Of a stretch of DNA of 19,589 nt, positions 1 to 8,051 are shown piece after piece. Origin of the DNA: Synergistaceae bacterium (GTDB lineage: Bacteria > Synergistota > Synergistia > Synergistales > Aminobacteriaceae); the NCBI GenBank assembly GCA_017455085.1, contig JAFTBT010000052.1, positions 1 to 19,589 on the forward strand. The letters run 5' to 3'. Position numbers and translations under genes: made by a program. How positions within the stretch are numbered: position 1 is the stretch's first letter; every line of letters starts with the position of its first letter. Under the pieces are notes generated by a model. It was given only the letters and a program-made list of their open reading frames with translations, made no database searches and was not told where the DNA came from.

Positions 1-390
1 CAAAAACTGATCGCTTATCGACACAGCCACACCCCGCTGATTGATAGACACCTGAATATCCCGCGTCAGGTTCTCCGAACGCAAATAGCTGTTCAGCGTG
101 TACGCAACATGCCGCGTATCCAGCTCCAGCCGTTCGCTTGCGCCGGGACTCGTTCCCATTTCGCCGCTTTTGTTGGGGTCTTGGGACTCCTCCGTAGTGA
201 CTCCGCCCTTCAGGACTCCGAGAGACCCTCTCAGAGACAGCAACGCCTTCTGGAACTTCTGGGCATCTATCGACGACATTGCGAACAGCAGGATGAAGAA
301 ACACAGCACCAGCGTGATCATGTCGCCGTACGTACTCATGTAGAACGGTGCGGAGAGTCCCGGCTCTTCAGGTTTTTTCTGGCGCGCCAT
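1..390 (-). CDS. motB: Flagellar motor stator protein MotB (N-terminal part, cut by window edge)
   Basis: Stator subunit that anchors the MotA/MotB ion channel to peptidoglycan and carries the ion-binding aspartate. Only the first 130 codons are present; the C-terminal OmpA-like domain lies outside the window. The N-terminus has a short basic/acidic cytoplasmic stretch, then YGDMITLVLCFFILLFAMSS, the single MotB membrane helix with the essential Asp at residue 23, followed by DAQKF. The ATG at 388-390 follows an AGGAGG about 12 nt upstream, and the motA stop lies only 3 nt before it, so the two genes are co-transcribed and probably coupled. Residues about 50-100 are a low-complexity Gly/Ser/Glu linker before the periplasmic part begins. 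Identity is clear from the helix motif and gene order; whether H+ or Na+ drives it cannot be read from this part. Confidence 0.93.
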   Translation of the reverse strand, partial: MARQKKPEEPGLSAPFYMSTYGDMITLVLCFFILLFAMSSIDAQKFQKALLSLRGSLGVLKGGVTTEESQDPNKSGEMGTSPGASERLELDTRHVAYTLNSYLRSENLTRDIQVSINQRGVAVSISDQFL

Positions 391-393
391 CTG

Positions 394-1167
394 TTAGCCC
401 TCCTCCTGGTTGAAGGCTTCACGCATTGCCGGAGGCAGATAGACTTTCAGTTTCTCCTCAACTATGCGCGGGTTTTCGCCGGCCTGTATAGCGAGTATTC
501 CTTCTACCATCAGCTCCATAGCTTTCACTTCCTGAGCAGAACGTGCAGCGAGTTTCTTGCTTGTCGGAATTGCAAACATGTTCGCCAGCATTGAGCCGTA
601 CATTGTCGTGATGAGTGCGACCGCCATTCCGGGACCGAGCGCGCTGACATCCGCGAGGTTTCCCAGCATTGCTATTAGTCCGATAAGCGTACCTATCATT
701 CCGAACGACGGCCCGAACTCCGCAAGGTTGTCGAACACTGTTTTGTTGGCCGAATGCCTGTCCTCAAAGACTCCTATTTCCGTATCCAGTATTGCCCGCA
801 CAAGTTCGGGGTCAGTGCCGTCAACTACAAGCTGAATTGCTTTGCGCATAAATTCGCTGTCGACTTCAGCAACATCCGCCTCAAGTGAGAGCAGTCCTTC
901 ACGCCGGGCTTTCTCTGCGAAGCTGACTATCATCTGCACCATTCCCACAAGGTCGGGTGCCTGAAACACAAACACGTTCTTCAAGCAGCCTCCCACAGCT
1001 TTGAGACGGTCGCCGGGGTTGGAGATTACTGTTGCTCCGATAGCTCCGCCGAGTGTGATCATGACTGACGGAATATCTATGTATGCTCCCAAGTTTCCGC
1101 CCGCAGCCATTGACGCAATAACTAGAATCCATGTGCCTAGAAATCCTATAAGACTCGTTAAATCCAA
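394..1167 (-). CDS. motA: Flagellar motor stator protein MotA
   Basis: Membrane subunit of the flagellar stator; with MotB it forms the ion channel that turns the rotor. At 257 aa it has normal family length. Predicted helices lie at about residues 5-24, 33-50, 153-171 and 179-200, with a large cytoplasmic loop between the second and third. The loop has ARREGLLSLE at 87-96, holding the charged Arg and Glu that contact FliG in the family. The third helix region has FGPSFGMIGTLIGL and the fourth ends in FAIPTSKKL, with the conserved prolines. The start is TTG at 1165-1167, behind an AGAGGTG about 8 nt upstream; no ATG occurs before residue 20, so TTG is needed to keep the first helix. flbD ends 20 nt upstream and motB begins 3 nt downstream, as in many flagellar operons. 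Confidence 0.95.
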   Translation of the reverse strand: MDLTSLIGFLGTWILVIASMAAGGNLGAYIDIPSVMITLGGAIGATVISNPGDRLKAVGGCLKNVFVFQAPDLVGMVQMIVSFAEKARREGLLSLEADVAEVDSEFMRKAIQLVVDGTDPELVRAILDTEIGVFEDRHSANKTVFDNLAEFGPSFGMIGTLIGLIAMLGNLADVSALGPGMAVALITTMYGSMLANMFAIPTSKKLAARSAQEVKAMELMVEGILAIQAGENPRIVEEKLKVYLPPAMREAFNQEEG

Positions 1168-1187
1168 AACAGGTTCACCTCTGCTGT

Positions 1188-1409
1188 TTATTCCTTAGAT
1201 TCATTCGCAGTATTCGCGATTATGCATGTATATCCTGCGGCCTTCCTGAAGGCTATAATTTTCTTGTACACATCACGGACTTTTTCCTTGACGACGTATC
1301 TATGTCCGTTCAGCAGACGCAAAACAGTATCAGGAGTTACGTCAATAGTTTCTATCATGTCGGAATTCAGCAGGAAAGCATCACCGTTAAGCCGATGTAA
1401 CTCTATCAA
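1188..1409 (-). CDS. flbD: FlbD-family small flagellar protein
   Basis: A 73-residue protein of the FlbD family, a short conserved protein encoded in flagellar operons next to motA; its molecular role is poorly defined. The pattern is typical: IELHRLNG at the N-terminus, then FLLNSDMIETID, TPDTV, LLNGHRYVVKE and an amphipathic end. The open frame continues upstream to 1541, but that part is AT-rich and unlike the family. I place the start at TTG 1407-1409, giving MIELHRLNG, which matches how family members begin. The Shine-Dalgarno there is weak (GAAGGG about 12 nt upstream), so the start is a judgement. It is the first gene of the visible motor cluster, without flgE or other flagellar genes just upstream, and a TATAAT-like box lies about 75 nt upstream. 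Confidence 0.8.
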   Translation of the reverse strand: MIELHRLNGDAFLLNSDMIETIDVTPDTVLRLLNGHRYVVKEKVRDVYKKIIAFRKAAGYTCIIANTANESKE

Positions 1410-1963
1410 TGATAAACGCCAGCCCTTCAATATGAGATTATGTGTATGAAAAATTATGTGTCGTGATAAATTGATTGATATATTATACGATTTTGGAGGC
1501 AAAAAGCGATAAAATAAACACACTAAAATTTTCACACACAACTAAAATTACAAGAAAGGAGGAAATCGTTTTACAGAGGACTTAGCTCTAACACTTTGCT
1601 CTCATGCTAACGACTGGTATAATTCCCGTCATTATTTGGTATCTCATTTTGTGAACTGGATATATCGGGTTGGACGAAGAAAAATTAGAGGCGATAACCA
1701 AGCTGTTCTGGGGTTTTGTCCGTGCCTTGCGGCTAGTTTCACTCAAAATATTCAACCTTATCAGTGAGTAGAAATTATGTACCCGTACGTTAGCGGGGCA
1801 GCCCCTGCTAGGCTGAAATGTGAAGCCTCCGGAGCGTGTCTGCGACATGTAAACACTATCCCAAACGTGAGTAGCAGACCATCGCAAAAGCGGACGCGTT
1901 GAACAAGGAAGGGAGCAGATAGAAATGTTATAAGTCTTCTGTAACGGTGTATGAACTAGTACC
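1410..1963. other. 554-nt intergenic region with a hairpin-rich, possibly structured-RNA segment
   Basis: This gap lies between the divergent flbD operon and the GAF-like gene. Positions 1410-1560 are AT-rich promoter-like DNA. From about 1557 to 1945 the composition changes and inverted repeats are dense. 1737-1745 pairs with 1765-1774. 1791-1810 folds as TAGCGGGG/CCCCTGCTA with a CAG loop and one bulge. GGCT 1811-1814 pairs with AGCC 1824-1827, and CTCCGGAG at 1827-1834 is a palindrome. GTCTGC 1838-1843 pairs with GCAGAC 1874-1879. A strong AGGAGG at 1557-1562 has no start codon at proper distance. I see no tRNA, tmRNA, RNase P, SRP or known riboswitch signature that holds up. It could be a non-coding RNA, a long leader for the plus operon, or the remnant of a mobile RNA element such as a group II intron end or a HEARO/omega RNA. 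I cannot choose between these. Confidence 0.35.
1482..1487 (-). promoter_or_regulatory. Candidate -10 box for the flbD-motA-motB operon
   Basis: On the minus strand the hexamer reads TATAAT within CGTATAATATA, in an AT-rich stretch 73-78 nt upstream of the proposed flbD start. No good -35 is found 16-18 nt upstream (best is TCGCTT), and no sigma-28-type box is seen. This is a prediction from base pattern only. Confidence 0.4.
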
Positions 1964-3349
1964 ATGCCCGAAAACATTAACGATCTCCAGAAAAAAATAG
2001 ACTTCCTCGTGAACGGCGGGGCATTAAAGCTCTTGACTGACCTCCTCAGCGATAAAGGCATCAATGCTCTCATAGTTGAGCCAGACAACTCCGGAAGCCT
2101 TAACGTACTTGACGCTGCCGGACTCGTCCCCGAAAGCCTGAAAGTTCCTGATGAGGTTACTGCTCTGTTCCCGAAAAGCATTGTGCGCGAATCGTACGAG
2201 CTGGATTTCTCCGCAGGCACAAACTCTTGGCCGGGCGTAATCAGAATCAGAGGGACTCACTGGCAAATCTATATCCTCCTCAAGGACAAACCCGCAAACA
2301 TTCCCGCACTCCTTGACGAACTGAAACCCTATGCCGGACTCGTGAGGCTGTGGCAGACCTTCAAGAACATATCAGACACAGAGAAAAAGCTCTCCCGGCT
2401 GTCGTACATGATTCTCGCCACAAAAAGCACACTTGCGTCAATCTTTGAGCCGATGCCCCTGCAATACTTTGCGTCATTCTTGGCGGATGTTCTGCAAGAG
2501 AGTCTTTTCCCGAAATCAGTAGTGATTCTCAAGGATGAGGGAAGTTATTTGACGGTCTTCAACGGAAAAGCAGACAGCATACCCGAACGCAAAGGCATAT
2601 ACGCCTCACAGATTCTCCCTCCTGCTCCGGTGATTACCCGTTCAGATTCTCCGGTTGAGGTGGTTTTGCCGGTGGCCGAAGGAAACTGCAGACTCTTCTG
2701 CGTGATACAGTGGGACAAGCTCCCCGACGAACAGACTATGAATTTCTTGGAGCTGCTTGGGAATCTCGCAGTCAGGGCTATAGCCATCAACAACCTCCGC
2801 GCTCAGTCAAGGCAGGCCGAAGCAAATATCTCTTCCGGAGAGTTCACGGTGTTATCGCTGTCGAACGTCCTCAAGATTCTTCGTGCAGCAGACACCCGCG
2901 AAAAATTCTGCTCCCTGCTGGTGGACATCTTCACTGAGCAGTCCCGCATGAACAACTGCATTCTCGCCTCGTGGAACGCCTCACGCAAGGGCTATTCCGT
3001 AACCGAACACAGGACCGGACACGTCAAGGCCGCTGCGGACACTACACTATTGCCTTCACCGGGCGGAGCAGTCTCAATCGCGAAGGTCAGCGCACCGAAT
3101 TACGACCTCACCGAAAAATCTCCGGACTCTATATTCATGTCTTGGGGCTTGGCCGGATGCCCGTGGAAGGACGCTATCAAGGCTTCAGGAATCAGGTACA
3201 TTTTCCCGGTGTGCGACGATATTTCGCTTGTGGGTATTATCGCTCTCGGTGCAGGCCACGACGGAAGGACAGTGCTGGATAACTCACAGATAGCTTCTCT
3301 GCGGTTAATAGCACAGTTTGCTGCGTACGAGTTCCGGAAATTCGAGTGA
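1964..3349 (+). CDS. GAF-like domain protein of unknown function
   Basis: A soluble 461-aa protein that I do not recognise as a named family. There is no signal peptide and no membrane segment. It looks like two or three alpha/beta sensor-type modules. The segments around residues 165-285 and 300-460 both have the alternating strand and helix pattern of GAF folds, each ending in a helix of the type LLGNLAVRAIAI or LRLIAQFAAYEF, which often closes GAF domains. No kinase, cyclase, phosphodiesterase or helix-turn-helix motif is visible, so if it senses something the output is not obvious. The ATG at 1964 is the first possible start after an in-frame TGA at 1952; it has no convincing Shine-Dalgarno. 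It lies 13 nt upstream of the proposed dxs start, suggesting co-transcription. GAF assignment is from pattern alone. Confidence 0.6.
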   Translation: MPENINDLQKKIDFLVNGGALKLLTDLLSDKGINALIVEPDNSGSLNVLDAAGLVPESLKVPDEVTALFPKSIVRESYELDFSAGTNSWPGVIRIRGTHWQIYILLKDKPANIPALLDELKPYAGLVRLWQTFKNISDTEKKLSRLSYMILATKSTLASIFEPMPLQYFASFLADVLQESLFPKSVVILKDEGSYLTVFNGKADSIPERKGIYASQILPPAPVITRSDSPVEVVLPVAEGNCRLFCVIQWDKLPDEQTMNFLELLGNLAVRAIAINNLRAQSRQAEANISSGEFTVLSLSNVLKILRAADTREKFCSLLVDIFTEQSRMNNCILASWNASRKGYSVTEHRTGHVKAAADTTLLPSPGGAVSIAKVSAPNYDLTEKSPDSIFMSWGLAGCPWKDAIKASGIRYIFPVCDDISLVGIIALGAGHDGRTVLDNSQIASLRLIAQFAAYEFRKFE

Positions 3350-3362
3350 TACTAAATGTGAT

Positions 3363-5249
3363 ATGGACTTCTTGAAACAAGGATTTACTCACGAAGATTT
3401 ACTGCGGATAGATGAAGACAAGCTGCCCGTGCTGGCTGAGGAGGTGCGGGCAGTCATTGTAGACACTGTGCGCAAAAACGGAGGGCATTTAGGCTCGTCA
3501 TTGGGAGTGGTTGAGCTTACTATAGCAATGCTGAGAAAGTTTGACCCCTTCAGAGACAGAATCATTTTCGACGTTGGACACCAGTCATACCCGTACAAGA
3601 TACTCACTGACAGATTCGACCAGTTCCACACGTTACGGCAAAAGGACGGAATTTCAGGTTTTCCCCGAAGAAACGAGAGTCCCGCAGACCACTTCAACAC
3701 CGGACACTCCAGCACATCAATATCCGCGGCGTTAGGCTACGCAAAAGCAAGAGACCTTTTAGGCGAAAACAGGCACATCATCGCGTTCATAGGTGACGCA
3801 GCACTCATCAACGGACTAGCTTTCGAGGCACTGAATTACGTTCAGGAGACAAACACCAAACTCATCATCATTCTCAACGACAACAGGCACTCCATCAGCG
3901 ACAGAGTCGGAGGTTTCTCCACGATGCTGGCTCGGCTCTCAGCGAACACGTTTTACCGGCGCGCCAAGAATTACATCAAGAGTAGAGTAGGCTTTCGATT
4001 CAGCAAGTATCTTGGAGGCTTAAGGGATCATGTCAGAAATCTTGTTACTCCGAATAACATGTTTGATGAGTTAGGCATAAAGTACTGGGGGCCGTTTGAC
4101 GGGCATAATATCAAGGGAGCAGAGGAGATTCTGGAGCTGGCCAAGAATTACGACAGGCCTGTATTGCTGCACTTCACCACCAAGAAAGGAAAGGGACTTC
4201 CTGAAGCTGAAGAGAACCCGACGAAGTATCACCAGCTTTCTCCGGAAAACGAGACCAAAGGCAGGACATGGAGCGAAGCCGCAAGCGAGATTGCCGAAGA
4301 GATTGCACGCACTGATGAGCGGATTGTGTGTTTCACGGCAGCGATGGCTACGGGCGTGAAGCTCGAACAGTTTGCGCGGGACTTCCCGAAAAGATTCTTT
4401 GACGTTGGTATAGCGGAGAGCCACATGCTCACGATGGCAGCGGGACTTGCAGCAGGAGGTATGCGCCCGTGGGTGTTCATATACTCGACGTTTTTGCAGC
4501 GGGCTATGGATCAGCTCATGCATGATATTGCGTTACAGAATTTGCCTGTTGTGATCATGGTGGACAGGGCAGGACTCGCAGGTTCGGACGGTGATACGCA
4601 TCAAGGGCTGCTCGACATCCCTTGGGGAAGAGCAATTCCGAATCTGGAGATCTATGCTCCGTGCGATGAGGACTCTTTGCGGAGTGCTATGCTCAAAGCC
4701 TCACAGAATACCGGCCCGACGCTGATACGTTACCCGCGCGGACTGATACCCGCAAAAAAACTCAGCCCCGATTCTGCCGGAAAAGGTATCGTGAAGATTG
4801 AGGAAGGCTCACTGTGGACCATGCTCGGACACGGCGCAACGGTAAGCACTATGCTCAACGCGAGGGCAAAAGCCGGGCGTTACGGCCTGAGTGTTCCGGC
4901 AGTGTATGACGCAAGGAGAATCAAGCCGCTGGATTTGGAGGTGCTTGACGAGATTCTGGGCAGAAGCACGCTTTTGGCAGTGTTTGAGGAAAACTACATG
5001 CCCGGCGGACTCGGTGAGGCTGTTGCTGCGAGGATTGCGGAGACCAACACCCAAGTGAGGCTTGTGCGGTTCGGAGTGCCTGATGTCTGCGTGAAGCATG
5101 GTACACAGCTCGAACAGCGGGAGCTTTACGGGATGACGGCCCGGCAGATTTTGGAGCGGTGCAGTGAGCTTTTGCCTAAGCACGGCGTGATGACTGCTGA
5201 GGAGATTTTAGCGCAGAGCAAAGACTCAACGTCTGACTATGAAGGATAA
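3363..5249 (+). CDS. dxs: 1-deoxy-D-xylulose-5-phosphate synthase
   Basis: Thiamine-diphosphate enzyme that condenses pyruvate and glyceraldehyde 3-phosphate to DXP, the first step of the MEP isoprenoid pathway and also a feeder for thiamine and pyridoxal synthesis. With the ATG at 3363 it is 628 aa, normal for the family. The N-terminal half has GGHLGSSLGVVELT, FDVGHQSYPYKIL, ISGFPRR and NTGHSSTSISAALG. The ThDP/Mg motif reads GDAA (residues 144-147) with NDN at 172-174; most family members have GDGA. The transketolase-like half has DVGIAESH with the catalytic Glu at 352, YSTFLQRAMDQ, HDIALQNLPVV, GDTHQG and IRYPRG. The frame is open from a TTG at 3318, but that would overlap the upstream gene and lacks a Shine-Dalgarno, so ATG 3363 is preferred. 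tlyA overlaps the 3' end by 11 nt, a common pairing in bacteria. Confidence 0.95.
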   Translation: MDFLKQGFTHEDLLRIDEDKLPVLAEEVRAVIVDTVRKNGGHLGSSLGVVELTIAMLRKFDPFRDRIIFDVGHQSYPYKILTDRFDQFHTLRQKDGISGFPRRNESPADHFNTGHSSTSISAALGYAKARDLLGENRHIIAFIGDAALINGLAFEALNYVQETNTKLIIILNDNRHSISDRVGGFSTMLARLSANTFYRRAKNYIKSRVGFRFSKYLGGLRDHVRNLVTPNNMFDELGIKYWGPFDGHNIKGAEEILELAKNYDRPVLLHFTTKKGKGLPEAEENPTKYHQLSPENETKGRTWSEAASEIAEEIARTDERIVCFTAAMATGVKLEQFARDFPKRFFDVGIAESHMLTMAAGLAAGGMRPWVFIYSTFLQRAMDQLMHDIALQNLPVVIMVDRAGLAGSDGDTHQGLLDIPWGRAIPNLEIYAPCDEDSLRSAMLKASQNTGPTLIRYPRGLIPAKKLSPDSAGKGIVKIEEGSLWTMLGHGATVSTMLNARAKAGRYGLSVPAVYDARRIKPLDLEVLDEILGRSTLLAVFEENYMPGGLGEAVAARIAETNTQVRLVRFGVPDVCVKHGTQLEQRELYGMTARQILERCSELLPKHGVMTAEEILAQSKDSTSDYEG

Positions 5250-6030
5250 GGAGCGGCTCGATAAATTGCTGCCTGAGCTGGGACTGGCTGAGACCCGCAC
5301 AAAAGCTCAGGCTCTTATTATGGCGGGAAATGTCCGAGTAAACGGCCAAGTAGTTACGAAGTCGGGTGCGATGTTTTCGCGTGAGGAAGTTATCACGGTT
5401 GAGGGTGTCCGGCAGTGGGCAGGCAGAGGAGCGCAGAAATTGCTGCGTGCGTTTGAGGTGTTTCCTGTGGACGTGAACGGAAGAGTGTGTGCGGATTTCG
5501 GGGCATCTACTGGGGGATTCACTGACGTGTTGCTGTCGAAGGGTGCAGGAAGAGTCTACGCTATTGATGTCGGGTACGGTCAATTGCTCTGGAGGCTGGC
5601 GAGCGATTCCAGAGTCACAGTGATGGACAGGACGAACGCCCGCTACTTGACGAAGGCAGATTTTCCTGAACAAGTAGATTTTGCGTCGTGTGATGTGTCG
5701 TTTATTTCGCTGAGGCTGATTCTGCCGGTGATAGATGAGTGCGCAAATAGTGAAGCTGTTGTGCTGATAAAGCCCCAGTTTGAGGCGGGCAGGGAAAGAA
5801 TCTCGAAAGGTGTTGTGCGGGATAAATCGGTACATGCCGAAATTCTGGAGGGTATGGCGGGATTCATACAGGAGCATACGAAATTCACTATTGCCGGATT
5901 GACGTACTCACCTATACGCGGTCCGGAAGGGAATATAGAGTTTTTGTGCTGGCTCTCACGCTCGAAAGCTCTCATGAATTACGATGTTAATGCTATAGTT
6001 GACGAAGCCCACGAAAATTTAGGAAGGTGA
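5239..6030 (+). CDS. tlyA: TlyA-family rRNA 2'-O-methyltransferase (S4 domain plus RrmJ-like domain)
   Basis: SAM-dependent methyltransferase predicted to 2'-O-methylate cytidines of 16S and/or 23S rRNA, as TlyA does in mycobacteria; some homologues are also called hemolysins. At 263 aa it has family length. Residues 5-60 form an S4 RNA-binding domain (RLDKLLPELGLAETRTKAQ, VRVNGQ). Next comes GRGAQKL with the Lys of the catalytic set, the SAM-binding FGASTGGFTD at 87-96, AIDVGYGQL, SCDVSFISL and IKPQFEAGRE. The ATG at 5239 overlaps the end of dxs by 11 nt, so translation is probably coupled. The ankyrin gene begins 10 nt after its stop. Identification is firm; the exact rRNA target in this organism is inferred from family knowledge. 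Confidence 0.93.
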   Translation: MKDKERLDKLLPELGLAETRTKAQALIMAGNVRVNGQVVTKSGAMFSREEVITVEGVRQWAGRGAQKLLRAFEVFPVDVNGRVCADFGASTGGFTDVLLSKGAGRVYAIDVGYGQLLWRLASDSRVTVMDRTNARYLTKADFPEQVDFASCDVSFISLRLILPVIDECANSEAVVLIKPQFEAGRERISKGVVRDKSVHAEILEGMAGFIQEHTKFTIAGLTYSPIRGPEGNIEFLCWLSRSKALMNYDVNAIVDEAHENLGR

Positions 6031-6040
6031 AAGCGGTTTT

Positions 6041-7162
6041 ATGACACATGAAGAATATGTAGAACTCTGCGCAGAAGGAAGTTATGAGCAAGTTTGCGAA
6101 GCCATACGTTCAGGATTTGACCCCAATAATTGCAAAATCATGAACGTCAAACACGCTCCCGCAATGTTCATCGCAGCTTCAGCAGGCAATCTCGGCGCAG
6201 TGAAAGCCCTTGCAGAAAATGGTGCAGACTGTTCGGACGGATTTGTTGCTGCAGTTATCAGCGGACACATGGAGATAGCAAAGCTCCTTGTTGAGTGCGG
6301 AGGAGACATCAACGCTCCGGACAAAGCCGGCAGCACGCCGTTGTTGACTTCAGTCACCATGAACAGGCCGGACATTCTGGAGGAGCTTATCGCGCTGGGA
6401 GCAGACGTGAACGCCAGACCTTCAGGGCTGTACAACGCATTGGCCTTTGCAGCAATGATAGCCGTAAAACATGATGAGAATCCCTCTCAGCACAAGGAAC
6501 TCGACCCTAAAATTGTCAGGCTGCTCGTCAAAAACGGTTCGGACTGCTGGGACGCAATGATGGTAGCCGTCAAGACTGGGTGCGATGTTTTTGCGCGCAT
6601 AGCTCTTGATGCCGGAGCTGACCCGAATATTTCTGACGAGAACGGCCGGAGTCTGGTGATGTATTCCGTGATGACCGGAGGAAGAGTCCTGCGTACGCTG
6701 CTCGAACACGGCGCGAAACCCGACATGCCCGACAATGTGGGACGGACTCCGCTGATGATTGCCGCGATTGATGACGAGGCAGAACCCGAAGTGATAGATA
6801 CGCTGCTGGAGTTTGGTGCGGACATCAACGCCAGAGACAGGCGGGGCATTACTGCGCTGATGTGGGCAGTGGTGAACGCGGACAAGAATCCGAATGAAGT
6901 ATTTCCTGCGCTGATACGGACAGGGGGATTCATGGCGGAGGGCTGGAAATTGTGGAGTGCATTTCTGTGTTTGGCGGCTGCGGCAAAAAGAGGAATACAG
7001 CTTGATGTTATAGGGCGGCTGATTCAGAGAGGAGCTGACGTGAACGCAACGGACAACAAGGGTGTGAACGCAATAATGTTTGCGCTGATGAACGGTGATG
7101 ATGAGAGTGCTGACATTCTGGCGGAAGCCGGGGCGCATATAAATTTTGACATAAATCAATAA
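6041..7162 (+). CDS. Ankyrin-repeat protein
   Basis: A 373-aa protein made almost wholly of ankyrin repeats, each about 33 residues with helix-turn-helix and the usual signatures: GADCSDG, GGDINAPDKAGSTPLL, GADVNARP, GADPNISDENGRSLVM, GAKPDMPDNVGRTPLM, GADINARDRRGITALM and GADVNATDNKGVNAIM. About nine or ten repeats can be picked out. There is no signal peptide, membrane segment, secretion tag or enzymatic domain, so it is probably a cytoplasmic protein-binding scaffold. Partner and role are unknown. The AAGGTG upstream of ATG 6041 serves as ribosome site, and tight spacing (10 nt after tlyA, 19 nt before wzm) puts it in the same transcript as housekeeping and glycan-export genes. That placement does not by itself tell its function. 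Confidence 0.85.
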   Translation: MTHEEYVELCAEGSYEQVCEAIRSGFDPNNCKIMNVKHAPAMFIAASAGNLGAVKALAENGADCSDGFVAAVISGHMEIAKLLVECGGDINAPDKAGSTPLLTSVTMNRPDILEELIALGADVNARPSGLYNALAFAAMIAVKHDENPSQHKELDPKIVRLLVKNGSDCWDAMMVAVKTGCDVFARIALDAGADPNISDENGRSLVMYSVMTGGRVLRTLLEHGAKPDMPDNVGRTPLMIAAIDDEAEPEVIDTLLEFGADINARDRRGITALMWAVVNADKNPNEVFPALIRTGGFMAEGWKLWSAFLCLAAAAKRGIQLDVIGRLIQRGADVNATDNKGVNAIMFALMNGDDESADILAEAGAHINFDINQ

Positions 7163-7181
7163 TCTTGAGGAGGTAATAACA

Positions 7182-8051
7182 TTGTTTCGTCAAAAGGTGA
7201 AAAATTTACTGACATCTTCAAAGCTGGGAGATTTTGACTTAATCATTGAACCCAACAAGACGACCGGAGATTTTATATTGGAGCTGCTGAAATTCCGTGA
7301 GCTGTTTTTCTTCATGGCATGGCGGGATATTATTGTCAGGTACAAGCAGACAGTTGTAGGTGTTGCATGGGGAGTAATCAGGCCGTTTTTGAGCATGGTG
7401 GTTTTCACAGTGATATTCGGTCGTGTGGCCAAGCTCCCGACGGAAGGGACTGCACCGTACCCGATAATGGTGTTTTCTGCGCTGCTGCCGTGGCAGTATT
7501 TTTCCAGTGCAATGGGCAATAGTTCCGGTGCTGTACGCAATGCCCAGCACATGATCAGCAAGATATACTTTCCGCGCCTGATTCTGCCTACGTCTGCTGT
7601 TATTGTGAACGCAGTGGATTTCCTGATCTCGTTTGCGATGCTGTGTGTTTTGATGATTGTGTATCGTTTTATGCCGTCGCCGTATATAGTGCTGCTGCCT
7701 GTGTTCTTTATTCCTGCGACTCTTTCAGCTCTTGGGATAGGTTATCTGTTCAGTGCAATCGGAGTCAGGTACAGGGATTTTCATCACGTAATGCCCTTCA
7801 TTATGCAGTTTGGTATGTATGTTTCTCCTGTAGGGTTCTCAAGCTCAGTTATTCCTGCAAGATGGAGGCTAGTTTACAGCCTGAATCCTATGGTTGGAGT
7901 CATTGACGGTTTCCGCTGGTGCGTTCAGGGTACATCAGCATCTATGTATCTTCCAGGCTTCATAATATCAATCGTAAGCTCGATAATTCTCTTTTACGTA
8001 GGAGTGAAATACTTCAGGAAGACAGAGAAGACATTTGCGGACTTCATTTAG
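7182..8051 (+). CDS. wzm: Polysaccharide ABC transporter permease (Wzm type)
   Basis: Inner-membrane permease of an ABC-2 exporter that moves a finished lipid-linked glycan (O-antigen or capsule) across the inner membrane. It is 289 aa, normal for the family. A cytoplasmic N-terminus of about 35 residues is followed by the amphipathic KFRELFFFMAWRDIIVRYK. Six hydrophobic segments lie at about 62-82, 94-112, 138-162, 167-192, 202-220 and 256-275. The family landmarks RYKQTVVGVAWGVIRP, ISKIYFPRLILP, GVRYRDF and SLNPMVGVIDGFRW are all present. The start is TTG at 7182-7184, directly behind GAGGAGG with good spacing, and no better start exists upstream. The ATPase gene follows 17 nt after the stop, confirming the two-gene exporter. 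Confidence 0.93.
   Translation: MFRQKVKNLLTSSKLGDFDLIIEPNKTTGDFILELLKFRELFFFMAWRDIIVRYKQTVVGVAWGVIRPFLSMVVFTVIFGRVAKLPTEGTAPYPIMVFSALLPWQYFSSAMGNSSGAVRNAQHMISKIYFPRLILPTSAVIVNAVDFLISFAMLCVLMIVYRFMPSPYIVLLPVFFIPATLSALGIGYLFSAIGVRYRDFHHVMPFIMQFGMYVSPVGFSSSVIPARWRLVYSLNPMVGVIDGFRWCVQGTSASMYLPGFIISIVSSIILFYVGVKYFRKTEKTFADFI

Noticed and set aside
1410..1541. N-terminal extension of flbD
   Set aside because: AT-rich, unlike the family, and it contains the candidate -10 box; the family-like start is at 1407-1409.
1824..1834. AGCCTCCGG resembling part of a c-di-GMP-I riboswitch
   Set aside because: The preceding GACGCAA and the downstream GGTAGGTAGCGGGG elements are missing, so the short match is probably chance.
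1899..1918. GGAAGGGAGCAG resembling the SRP RNA tetraloop region
   Set aside because: The tetraloop closing stem and the CAGG side of the internal loop do not fit; similarity is limited to a few bases.
1588..2220. 210-codon minus-strand open frame
   Set aside because: Half of it is antisense to the GAF-like gene and the rest runs through the hairpin-rich gap. It has no plausible ribosome site and no recognisable domain.
3318..3362. Upstream TTG start of dxs overlapping the GAF-like gene
   Set aside because: No Shine-Dalgarno and no family similarity in the 15 extra residues; ATG 3363 gives the normal N-terminus.
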